A stretch of DNA of 18,998 nt from an uncultured Clostridia bacterium (GTDB taxonomy: Bacteria; Bacillota; Clostridia; Oscillospirales; Oscillospiraceae). The translations under genes and the position numbers were made by a program. Shown here piece after piece: positions 1-6,237 of the stretch (positions within the stretch are counted from its first letter, which is position 1; each line of letters opens with the position of its first letter). Under the pieces are notes generated by a model that was not told where the DNA came from, searched no databases, and saw only the letters and a list, made by a program, of their open reading frames with translations. The stretch is taken from contig CAMHER010000010.1 in the NCBI GenBank assembly GCA_946184215.1, forward strand, positions 1 to 18,998, written 5' to 3'.

Positions 1-34
1 TATACGCCGGGCGTTTGCCCGGCGTATATTTTTT
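1..34 (+). terminator. Intrinsic terminator of an upstream gene outside the window
   Basis: A perfect 12 bp stem (bases 1-12 with 17-28) closes a GTTT loop and is followed by six T residues at 29-34. It would end a plus-strand transcript entering from the left. It therefore separates the mazF-type gene from whatever lies upstream. Confidence 0.9.
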
Positions 35-109
35 CCCGCGCGCGGGGAGAATAGTTCTTGTCCGGTACATAGGATGATACGGGCAATCTTTTTTCCCGGA
101 GTGAATCAC

Positions 110-457
110 ATGAGCATCGTCAAACGCGGAGAGATCTATTATGCCGACCTCAGTCCGGTGGTCGGCAGCGAGCAGGGCGGCATGCGCCCGGTGCTGATCG
201 TACAGAACGACACCGGCAACCGCCACAGCCCGACAGTGATCGCGGCGGCGATCACCAGCAAGCTCGACAAGGCCAAGCTGCCGACGCACATTTCCCTTGC
301 CTCCCAGAGCACGGGGCTGAACCGCGACAGCATCATCCTGCTCGAGCAGATCCGCACGCTGGATAAATCCCGCCTGCGCGAGCGCATGGGGCGGCTGGAC
401 GCCGACACCATGAGCGCGGTGGACGCCGCGCTGGCCGTCAGCTTTGGGCTGAACTGA
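110..457 (+). CDS. mazF: MazF/EndoA-family mRNA interferase (type II toxin)
   Basis: This 115-residue protein matches the length and pattern of Bacillus EndoA/MazF (about 116 aa), a sequence-specific RNase that cleaves single-stranded mRNA and is normally held inactive by a MazE-type antitoxin. Visible motifs are RGEIYYADLSPVVGSEQGG near the N-terminus, then MRPVLIVQND, SPTVIAAAIT, LPTH and LLEQIRTLDKSRL. Arg26 and Thr49 fall where the catalytic Arg25 and Thr48 of B. subtilis MazF lie (from memory of that family). I chose ATG 110 because GGAG at 98-101 sits 8 bases ahead and the protein then aligns with the family start; the upstream in-frame ATG at 74 has no good ribosome site. No antitoxin gene is visible: a terminator at 1-34 lies directly upstream, so any partner is outside the window or elsewhere in the genome. 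Confidence 0.93.
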   Translation: MSIVKRGEIYYADLSPVVGSEQGGMRPVLIVQNDTGNRHSPTVIAAAITSKLDKAKLPTHISLASQSTGLNRDSIILLEQIRTLDKSRLRERMGRLDADTMSAVDAALAVSFGLN

Positions 458-474
458 AGTTCCGAATAACAAAG

Positions 475-511
475 CGCCTCTCTCCATACAAATGGAGAGA
501 GGTGTTTTCTT
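475..511 (+). terminator. Terminator after mazF, also covering the next gene's ribosome site
   Basis: A perfect 11 bp stem (477-487 with 492-502, loop ACAA), extended by a G-T and a C-G pair, is followed by TTTTCTTCT. The 3' arm contains the purine run GAGAGAGG (495-502), which is also the best ribosome binding site for the gene starting at 514. Confidence 0.85.
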
Positions 512-513
512 CT

Positions 514-957
514 ATGACAGTTCCGATCCTTTTGAACGGAGAAACGTGCGGGACGCTGGAGATCCGGCGCGACGGGGCCTACACCCTCTTTGAGGCGCGC
601 TGCGAGCGGCGGGAGGAGCTGGTCCGCCTTTGGGCCTTCGGCGAGGGGGGGCGCGGCTATCTCGGCGTGCTGCAGCCGGAGGGAGAGGGCCTTTCGCTGC
701 GCCGGCGGCTCTCCCGCGCAGCCATGCGCGCCTTTCCGCAGAGAATCGAATACGCGGGCGGAGAAACGGACGCCGGACATAGGGAGACAAAAGCTCCCGC
801 GCAGGAGCGGGAGACGGAGGAGCGGACGGACGGCTGTCTGCTGCTTACGGAGGGGAAAACGCGCTATCTTGCCCTGCCCTGCGCCCTGCGCCGCGCCGTG
901 CCCGGCACGCGCCTGCGCACGGTGGAAGGGAGGACGTATCTGCTATTTCGCTGTTGA
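514..957 (+). CDS. Hypothetical protein, 147 aa, unrecognised
   Basis: I do not recognise a named family. The first 75 residues look like a small beta-rich domain (pattern G-x-L-x-I-x-x-DG-x-Y-T-x-F-x-A-x-C, then RLWAFGEGGRGYLGVLQPE and LSLRRRLSR). A charged, probably flexible stretch follows (about residues 85-110, rich in E, R, T), then a shorter C-terminal strand-rich part ending in RTYLLFRC. There is no signal peptide or membrane segment. ATG 514 is preferred over a GTG at 502 that lies inside the terminator stem; the likely ribosome site AGAGAGG (496-502) is 11 bases upstream. G/C is strongly favoured at third codon positions, as in neighbouring genes, which supports coding in this frame. 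It sits between mazF and the nucleoside phosphorylase, and its stop codon overlaps the promoter of the latter. Confidence 0.7.
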   Translation: MTVPILLNGETCGTLEIRRDGAYTLFEARCERREELVRLWAFGEGGRGYLGVLQPEGEGLSLRRRLSRAAMRAFPQRIEYAGGETDAGHRETKAPAQERETEERTDGCLLLTEGKTRYLALPCALRRAVPGTRLRTVEGRTYLLFRC

Positions 958-982
958 GAAAAGCCAAAGGCTGTACTATAAT
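954..982 (+). promoter_or_regulatory. Sigma-A type promoter for pyrimidine-nucleoside phosphorylase
   Basis: TTGAGA (954-959), a 17-base spacer and a perfect TATAAT (977-982) predict a start near 989, about 33 bases before the ATG at 1022. The -35 box overlaps the stop codon of the preceding gene. Confidence 0.8.
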
Positions 983-1021
983 GCTCTTATCAAGAGAAAT
1001 AGCGAGGCGAAGGATATGCAG

Positions 1022-2323
1022 ATGACTGAACTGATCGCCAAAAAGCGCGACGGAGAGGCCCTCTCCACCGAGGAGATCGGCTTTATGATCGACGGCTATG
1101 TCCGGGGCGAGATCCCGGATTATCAGATGAGCGCCATGTGCATGGCGATCCTCTTCCGGGGCATGGATGATCGGGAGATCCTGGATCTGACCATGAGCAT
1201 GATGCACTCCGGCGAGACGCTGGACCTTTCCCCCATCCGCGGCGTCAAAGCGGACAAACACTCCACCGGCGGCGTGGGCGACAAGACAAGTCTGGTGCTC
1301 TGCCCGATGGTGGCCGCCTGCGGCGTGAAGATCGCCAAAATGTCCGGACGGGGTCTTGGGCACACCGGCGGAACCATCGACAAGCTTGAGAGCTTCCCCG
1401 GCTTTGTCACCGGCATCTCCGAGGAGCGCTTTTTCGAAAACGTCAACCGCATCGGCATCGCCATTGCCGGCCAGACGGCGGAGGTCTGCCCGGCGGACAA
1501 GAAGCTCTATGCCCTGCGGGACGTGACCGGCACCGTGCCCAGCATCCCGCTGATCGTCAGCTCCATCATGTCCAAGAAGCTGGCCGCGGGTGCGGACGTG
1601 ATCGTATTGGACGTCAAGTGCGGCTCCGGCGCGTTTATGAAGACAGCGGAGCAGGCGCGTGAGCTGGCCGAGGGCCTGACGCGCGTGGGCCGTCTGGCGG
1701 GCAGGAAATGCGCCGCCGTCATCACCGACATGGACGAGCCGCTGGGCTATGCCGTCGGCAACGCGCTGGAGGTCAAAGAGGCCATCGACGTCCTGGCCGG
1801 ACGGACCGAGGCGGGCGAGCTGAAGGAGCTGTGCCTGACGCTCGGCGCGAATATGCTGACGCTCTCCGGCCTTGCCGCGAACGAGGCGGAGGCCAGAGAA
1901 AAGCTCGAGGCCACGATCGCGGACGGCAGCGCGCTGAAAAAGCTTGCCGAAATGGTCGAGGCGCAATACGGCGACAGCCGCGCTGTGTACGACACTTCGC
2001 TGCTGCCCGAGGCGGCGTTCAAGCGGGAGGTTCCGTCCGCAGAGGGCGGATATGTGGCTCATATCGAAGCGGAGGACGTGGGGCTTGTGTCCATGCACCT
2101 CGGCGGCGGGCGCGTGACGAAGGACAGCGCAATCGACCTCTCTGTCGGCGTGGTGCTGCACAAAAAGGTCGGCGACCGCGTCGAGCCGGGCGAAAGCCTG
2201 GCCACGATCCACGCCTCCGACGAGAGAAAGGCCGCCGAGGCGGCGGAGCTTTTGAAGAAGTGCTACACGCTGTCGCAGAGCCCGGTCGAAAAGGCGCCGT
2301 TTATTAAGGCTGTCGTGAGCTGA
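1022..2323 (+). CDS. pdp: Pyrimidine-nucleoside phosphorylase
   Basis: The enzyme phosphorolyses uridine, thymidine and deoxyuridine to free base and (deoxy)ribose-1-phosphate in the cytoplasmic salvage pathway. The 433-residue length equals that of Bacillus enzymes. The phosphate-binding segment KHSTGGVGDK is at residues 79-88 and the family signature MSGRGLGHTGGTIDKLE at 107-123. Arg166, Ser181 and Lys185 fall at the pyrimidine-binding positions known from the B. stearothermophilus enzyme. GSGAFMK (201-207) is also conserved. The C-terminal domain begins near 335 and includes GGGRVTKDSAID (361-372). ATG 1022 is chosen because GAAGGA (1009-1014) is 7 bases ahead; ATG 1016 would be too close to it. 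The gene has its own promoter (954-982) and terminator (2341-2372), so it is a monocistronic unit. Confidence 0.97.
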   Translation: MTELIAKKRDGEALSTEEIGFMIDGYVRGEIPDYQMSAMCMAILFRGMDDREILDLTMSMMHSGETLDLSPIRGVKADKHSTGGVGDKTSLVLCPMVAACGVKIAKMSGRGLGHTGGTIDKLESFPGFVTGISEERFFENVNRIGIAIAGQTAEVCPADKKLYALRDVTGTVPSIPLIVSSIMSKKLAAGADVIVLDVKCGSGAFMKTAEQARELAEGLTRVGRLAGRKCAAVITDMDEPLGYAVGNALEVKEAIDVLAGRTEAGELKELCLTLGANMLTLSGLAANEAEAREKLEATIADGSALKKLAEMVEAQYGDSRAVYDTSLLPEAAFKREVPSAEGGYVAHIEAEDVGLVSMHLGGGRVTKDSAIDLSVGVVLHKKVGDRVEPGESLATIHASDERKAAEAAELLKKCYTLSQSPVEKAPFIKAVVS

Positions 2324-2340
2324 CGCCATCCATATCAGGC

Positions 2341-2372
2341 AAGCCCTCCCGTCGGGGAGGGCTTGTTTTTTT
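2341..2372 (+). terminator. Terminator after pyrimidine-nucleoside phosphorylase
   Basis: A 10 bp stem (2341-2350 with 2355-2364, loop GTCG) is followed by G and seven T residues. The T-run touches the stop codon of the convergent minus-strand gene. The minus-strand reading has no T-run, so it acts mainly on the plus strand. Confidence 0.92.
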
Positions 2373-3199
2373 CAGCCGACCATATGGATGTCGCCGACCA
2401 TCAGACACACCCGATCCGGAAAGCGCGTCACCTGAAGGTACATGGGCATGTTCTCCTGATCGCCTTCAAAATAGATCGTGAGATAGGAATTGTCCTGGTG
2501 ATCCTTGGGCGGCACGTCGCACAAAAGCAGCTCCTCGTCCGGCGCCGTCTCGTCAAGACCATAGACCGCGTCCACGGTCGGGGCAAGACGATAGCCTGTA
2601 AAGCCCCAGTAGTCCCCGAGACGGGCACAGTAGTCGCCCACGGTCAGCTCGCGGGGGAAAATGTCCTCAAAGTTGTCATAGAAGCGATATTCGTCTTCCC
2701 CGTCCGCCGAGAGCTGGGTCCAGAGGACCGCGTCGCCCTCCTTTGCCTCCGCCTCGACCGAGAGCCACTTGATCCGTCCGCTCTTCGTGTCGATGGCAAG
2801 ATTGACATAGTCCCCGCTCCCGTTGCGCGCATGGATCGTGTAGCGGGCATACCAGACGCGGTGGAAAAAGTAGGGGGGAGCCACTTCGGTCTTGCGCTCG
2901 GTGATGCCGGACACCTCCAGCGCGGTGTCGAAATCCGCCGCCAGCAGCCCCCGCGTCTTCCAGTTTTCCAGTTCCCGTTCGGCGGCCGCCTCGGCCTGCT
3001 CCGGCGTGGTGATAACGGCGCTGGACGCGCTCACGCCGACGATGAGCAGGCATACGATCACCGCGGCGAGCAGCGCGGTGCGGACGATCCGCCGGGGAAG
3101 CAGACGTTTCGTTTCCTTTTCTTTCATACTGTTCAAAGCCTCCTGTCGATAGGCGCCGCAGACAAGGCCCATTGCGTCGAAAAAGACGTCTTGTTTCAT
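2372..3199 (-). CDS. Single-pass membrane protein, probable anti-sigma partner of the adjacent ECF sigma factor
   Basis: The 275-residue protein has a short cytoplasmic N-terminus (about 1-37, basic near KETKRLLPRR), one membrane helix (about 38-60) and an outer domain of about 215 residues. The outer part contains a PepSY-like stretch (YVNLAIDTKSGRIKWLSVEA) but I cannot assign a named family. The ATG overlaps the end of the sigma gene by 4 bases, which implies translational coupling and roughly equal amounts of the two proteins. That layout, and the inside-membrane-outside build, are typical of sigma/anti-sigma pairs, so a role in holding the sigma factor at the membrane until an envelope signal arrives is inferred. 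No known anti-sigma zinc-finger motif (HxxxCxxC) is visible, and the cytoplasmic part is short for sigma binding. Confidence 0.75.
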   Translation of the reverse strand: MKQDVFFDAMGLVCGAYRQEALNSMKEKETKRLLPRRIVRTALLAAVIVCLLIVGVSASSAVITTPEQAEAAAERELENWKTRGLLAADFDTALEVSGITERKTEVAPPYFFHRVWYARYTIHARNGSGDYVNLAIDTKSGRIKWLSVEAEAKEGDAVLWTQLSADGEDEYRFYDNFEDIFPRELTVGDYCARLGDYWGFTGYRLAPTVDAVYGLDETAPDEELLLCDVPPKDHQDNSYLTIYFEGDQENMPMYLQVTRFPDRVCLMVGDIHMVG

Positions 3200-3753
3200 A
3201 AAAGCCCCTCCTCTTCCAGACGTTGTTTCAGCTTTTTGCGGCTGCGGTGCAGCGAGCTTTTAACCCGCGCCGTGCTGCAGCCGAAATCCCGCGCGATCTC
3301 TCCGAGCGGAGAGGCGAGCCAGTAGCGGCGCATGAATATGACGCGGTCGTCACGGGAGAGCGTGGACAAAAAGCCCTCGATCGCGGCGGCCAGTTCCCGC
3401 GCCTCCAACTGCCGCTCCGGCGTGTTCGGATCGGCCAGCAGCTCGCCGAGCTCGTCAAACGCGGCGTCATAGCTCTTGCCGCCGCGCCGCTGCGCCTGGC
3501 CGGCACGCACGCGCATCAGCGCGTGATTGCGCACGGCCGCGATAAAATACGCCCCCAGATACAGCGGCTTTGTCGGCGGGATCGATTGCCACAGGGCGAG
3601 ACAGGCGTCGGAGACGCACTCCTCCGCGTCCTGTTCGCTGCCGGTGATATCGCACCCGACGCGCAGCGCACGCGCGCCGTATTTCTCCCGCAGGGCCGTG
3701 ACCGCCGTTTCAGCGCGCGCAAAAAACAGCTTTACGATTTCGGCATCTTCCAT
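3196..3753 (-). CDS. ECF-type RNA polymerase sigma-70 factor
   Basis: The 185-residue protein has the two-domain ECF layout. Region 2 is at about residues 8-90, with the acidic DAEECVSDACLALWQSIPP (42-60) for core binding and -10 recognition. Region 4 is at about 125-180, with LSRDDRVIFMRRYWLASPLG followed by the helix-turn-helix GEIARDFGCSTARVKSSLHRS (151-171). A strong AGGAGG (3759-3764, minus strand) lies 5 bases before the ATG. The next gene starts inside its stop codon region and encodes the likely anti-sigma protein. A candidate ECF-like promoter 35-65 bases upstream suggests autoregulation (inferred). The signal and regulon cannot be read from the sequence. Confidence 0.93.
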   Translation of the reverse strand: MEDAEIVKLFFARAETAVTALREKYGARALRVGCDITGSEQDAEECVSDACLALWQSIPPTKPLYLGAYFIAAVRNHALMRVRAGQAQRRGGKSYDAAFDELGELLADPNTPERQLEARELAAAIEGFLSTLSRDDRVIFMRRYWLASPLGEIARDFGCSTARVKSSLHRSRKKLKQRLEEEGLL

Positions 3754-3788
3754 GATGACCTCCTGCTTATCTCAAGCGCTTGCACCCA

Positions 3789-3818
3789 TATAGATGCGAA
3801 AAAACGAAAAAGGTTGCA
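3789..3818 (-). promoter_or_regulatory. Candidate ECF-type (autoregulatory) promoter of the sigma operon
   Basis: Read on the minus strand, TGCAACC (3818-3812) is followed after about 15 bases of T-rich DNA by CATCTA (3797-3792). The AAC core and spacing resemble ECF promoters rather than sigma-A ones. It lies just after the T-run of the antiporter terminator. Its assignment is a pattern guess; the true -10 box could be shifted by a few bases. Confidence 0.4.
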
Positions 3819-3849
3819 AAAAAGGGGCTGTGTTTTCACAGCCCCTTTT
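3818..3849 (-). terminator. Terminator after the CPA2 antiporter gene
   Basis: A perfect 13 bp stem (3820-3832 with 3837-3849, loop of four) is followed on the minus strand by six T residues (complement of 3818-3823). It ends the antiporter transcript and insulates the sigma operon downstream. Confidence 0.88.
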
Positions 3850-3871
3850 ATACGGTTACGGGAAAACAGCA

Positions 3872-6127
3872 TCAGTCCTCGCTGAAGCCGCCGGCCAGCA
3901 GCTTTTCCGCCATCCTTCTGGTGCCCAGCACCCAGACAAGGTCGCCCGGCTGCATGGTCATGTTCACGTCCGGCTGCAGGATCGGCAGCTTGTCGCGCTG
4001 CAGGCCCAGGATCATGCAGTCGTATTTTTGCCGCAGCCCGCAGTTGCGTATGCTCTTTCCGGCCAGCTCGGAATCGCGCCCGACGCCGATCGCCGTGGCG
4101 TAGAAGGGGTCGTTTGCCTCCTTCTGGCCTTCGGTAAAGGCGCGCAGCGTGGGCAACTCCATCTCCTCCGGCAGCCCAAGACTCATGCGCAGCGAGCGCA
4201 GCTCCTCCCTCTGCCCGATAAGCAGCAGCCGGTCGCCGGTACGCAGCTCCGTGTTGGCGGGGGGCATGAACAGGCGCTTGCGCCCGCGGGTGATCTGCAC
4301 CACGTTGACGGAAAAGCGGTTGCCCCAGTCGAGCTGCCGCAGGGATTTTCCGCTCTGGGCCTCGGCGGCGTCAAGCTGCTGGACATACAGCTTTTCGTCC
4401 AGCCACTCGGTTCCCTCGTCGCCGCGCTGCAGGCTGCGCTCGTTGAAGTTGGCCATGAAGCGGGCTTCCGCCGAGATGTAGGCCGAGGACAGCCAGCCGC
4501 TGCGCTCGATGAGGAAGATCACAACGATGAGCAGGCCCAACAGCCAGATGCCGCTGATGCCAAGCAGGGACTGCAGCGGAAGAAAGACGATAAAAACGAT
4601 CAGCACATAGCGCAGCGCTGTCAGCGTGATGAGCGGCAGCCGGTAGCCGCGGCTTTTCACCCAAAGCGTCGTAAACTCTGTGGAATGCAGATCCAGCATC
4701 GGCCGGATAAACAGCCCCACTCCCACGACGCAGAAGGCCGCTGCGATCAGGTTGACCATCCGCTCCTCCAGCGGCGTACGCCCCAACAGAGGAACAAGCA
4801 CAAACTGCCCCAGCAGCGTCACGCCCGCCATCAGCACGCCGAAGAGCGCCGTGACGCGCACATAGCGCCGCAGATAGCGCGTCCAGTCGCTGTCCTTTTC
4901 GCGCTCCCGGTCGTCGTCGCTCTGGGTATAGCGCTCCAGCTTTTTGGCAAGGCCGGAGGGCAGCACATGGCGCACCAGGCGGTAGATCTTTTCCGAATTT
5001 TTGATAAAGAAGGGGGTGGTCAGCGTGGTGATGACCGAGACGGACACAATAATGGGATAGATATAGTCTGCGATCACCCCGAGCCCCATGCCCAGGGAGG
5101 CGATGATAAAGGCGAATTCGCCGATCTGCGCCAGCGAGCAGCCGCAGCGGATGGCCTTGGAAAGGCTCTGCCCCGACAGCAGCACGCCCAGGGAGGAGAT
5201 GATCAGCTTGCCGACAATGGTCACCACGGTGAGGATCAGGATCGGCACGAGATATTTGACGATCATCGCCGGGTCGATCAGCATGCCGACGGAGAGGAAG
5301 AAGATGCTGCCAAAGAGGTCCTTGACGCCGCTTGTCAGATGCTCCACGCGCTCGGCGTGCACGGTCCCGGCCAGCAGCGAGCCCGCCAGAAACGCGCCCA
5401 GCGCCGAGGAGAAGCCCAGCGCCTCCGCCAGCAGCACCATGCCGAAGCAGACGCCCAGCGAGGCCAGCAGCAGCGTTTCGTCGTTCATGAACTTCTCCGC
5501 CTTGCGCAGCAGCGTCGGCAGAATATAAATGCCCAGGATCAGCCACAGCGCCAGATACAGCACCAGCATCCCCAGCTGCAGCGCCAGCGCGCCGCCGGAG
5601 ATGTTCTTCGACACCGACACCGTGGAGAGAATGATCATCATGAAGATCCCGGCTATGTCCTCGATCACAAGCGTGCCGAAGACCAGCTGGGCAAATCCCT
5701 CCTGCCGTACGCCGAGCTCGTCAAAGGCCTTGATGATGATGGTCGTCGAGCTCATGGACAGCATGCCGCCGAGGAAGATCGAGTCCATCATCCCCCAGCC
5801 CAGTGCCTGACCGACAAGATAGCCCACGGCCAGCATGCCCAGCACCTCGGTCAGCGCCGTGACGACGGCCGTGGTGCCCACGGAGGCGAGCTTGTGCAGG
5901 TTGAACTCCAGCCCCAGTGAGAACATCAGAACGATGATGCCGATCTCGCTCCAGGTCTCGATCGAGGCCTTGTCTGCCACGGTGAAGAACCAGGGCATGT
6001 ACGGCCCTACCAGGAAGCCAGCCAGGATATAGCCCAGCACCAGCGGCAGCTTCAAACGTTTAAAGCCGACCGCCACCACGCCCGCCGTCAGCAGCATGAT
6101 GGCCAGATCGGAAATCAGCTTTGGCAT
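3872..6127 (-). CDS. CPA2-family cation:proton antiporter with two C-terminal TrkA-C domains
   Basis: The 751-residue membrane protein belongs to the monovalent cation:proton antiporter-2 (KefB/KefC/CPA2) group, which exchanges K+ or Na+ for H+. Residues about 5-375 form the transport domain, with LVLGYILAGFLVGP (29-42), LMFSLGLEFN (67-76), MSSTTIII (125-132), the acidic pair Glu156-Asp157 in the expected unwound-helix region, and CSLAQIGEFAFI (330-341). A charged linker (400-420) leads to a further group of about four membrane helices (425-540). The soluble tail holds two TrkA-C/RCK-C-like domains (about 580-650 and 660-745, each with a GD-LL/LVW-G motif). A Rossmann RCK-N domain (GxGxxG) is not seen. 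The start at 6127 has GGAGGG upstream. The gene has its own promoter and terminator. The ion cannot be told from sequence. Confidence 0.92.
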   Translation of the reverse strand: MPKLISDLAIMLLTAGVVAVGFKRLKLPLVLGYILAGFLVGPYMPWFFTVADKASIETWSEIGIIVLMFSLGLEFNLHKLASVGTTAVVTALTEVLGMLAVGYLVGQALGWGMMDSIFLGGMLSMSSTTIIIKAFDELGVRQEGFAQLVFGTLVIEDIAGIFMMIILSTVSVSKNISGGALALQLGMLVLYLALWLILGIYILPTLLRKAEKFMNDETLLLASLGVCFGMVLLAEALGFSSALGAFLAGSLLAGTVHAERVEHLTSGVKDLFGSIFFLSVGMLIDPAMIVKYLVPILILTVVTIVGKLIISSLGVLLSGQSLSKAIRCGCSLAQIGEFAFIIASLGMGLGVIADYIYPIIVSVSVITTLTTPFFIKNSEKIYRLVRHVLPSGLAKKLERYTQSDDDREREKDSDWTRYLRRYVRVTALFGVLMAGVTLLGQFVLVPLLGRTPLEERMVNLIAAAFCVVGVGLFIRPMLDLHSTEFTTLWVKSRGYRLPLITLTALRYVLIVFIVFLPLQSLLGISGIWLLGLLIVVIFLIERSGWLSSAYISAEARFMANFNERSLQRGDEGTEWLDEKLYVQQLDAAEAQSGKSLRQLDWGNRFSVNVVQITRGRKRLFMPPANTELRTGDRLLLIGQREELRSLRMSLGLPEEMELPTLRAFTEGQKEANDPFYATAIGVGRDSELAGKSIRNCGLRQKYDCMILGLQRDKLPILQPDVNMTMQPGDLVWVLGTRRMAEKLLAGGFSED

Positions 6128-6159
6128 GATACCCTCCGGGAAACAGTTTTCTTTCCTTT

Positions 6160-6188
6160 ATTATACAAAAAAGCCCGCGGCGAAACAA
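6160..6188 (-). promoter_or_regulatory. Promoter of the CPA2 antiporter, nested in the preceding terminator
   Basis: Minus strand: TTGTTT (6188-6183), 17-base spacer, TATAAT (6165-6160). The -35 box is in the loop of the pullulanase terminator and the spacer contains its 3' arm and T-run. Confidence 0.65.
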
Positions 6189-6201
6189 GCGCCCCGGGCT
6201 T
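6167..6201 (-). terminator. Terminator after the pullulanase gene
   Basis: A 7 bp stem (6171-6177 with 6195-6201), a C-C mismatch and a further 4 bp (6179-6182 with 6190-6193) precede six T residues on the minus strand (complement of 6167-6172). Confidence 0.82.
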
Positions 6202-6237
6202 TTGTTCATCCTTTTTTCAAAATAAGCCAGCCTTTTT

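Noticed and set aside
590..1021. Upstream extension of the nucleoside phosphorylase frame
   Set aside because: It overlaps another gene and the promoter; the enzyme has its expected length from ATG 1022.
845..2329. A 494-codon minus-strand frame opposite pyrimidine-nucleoside phosphorylase
   Set aside because: The plus-strand enzyme carries all family motifs; this frame is rich in His, Arg and Ala with no domain.
3794..5920. A 708-codon open frame on the plus strand opposite the antiporter
   Set aside because: It is the complement of a clear antiporter gene, has a low-complexity Gln/His/Arg composition, no ribosome site and no recognisable domain.
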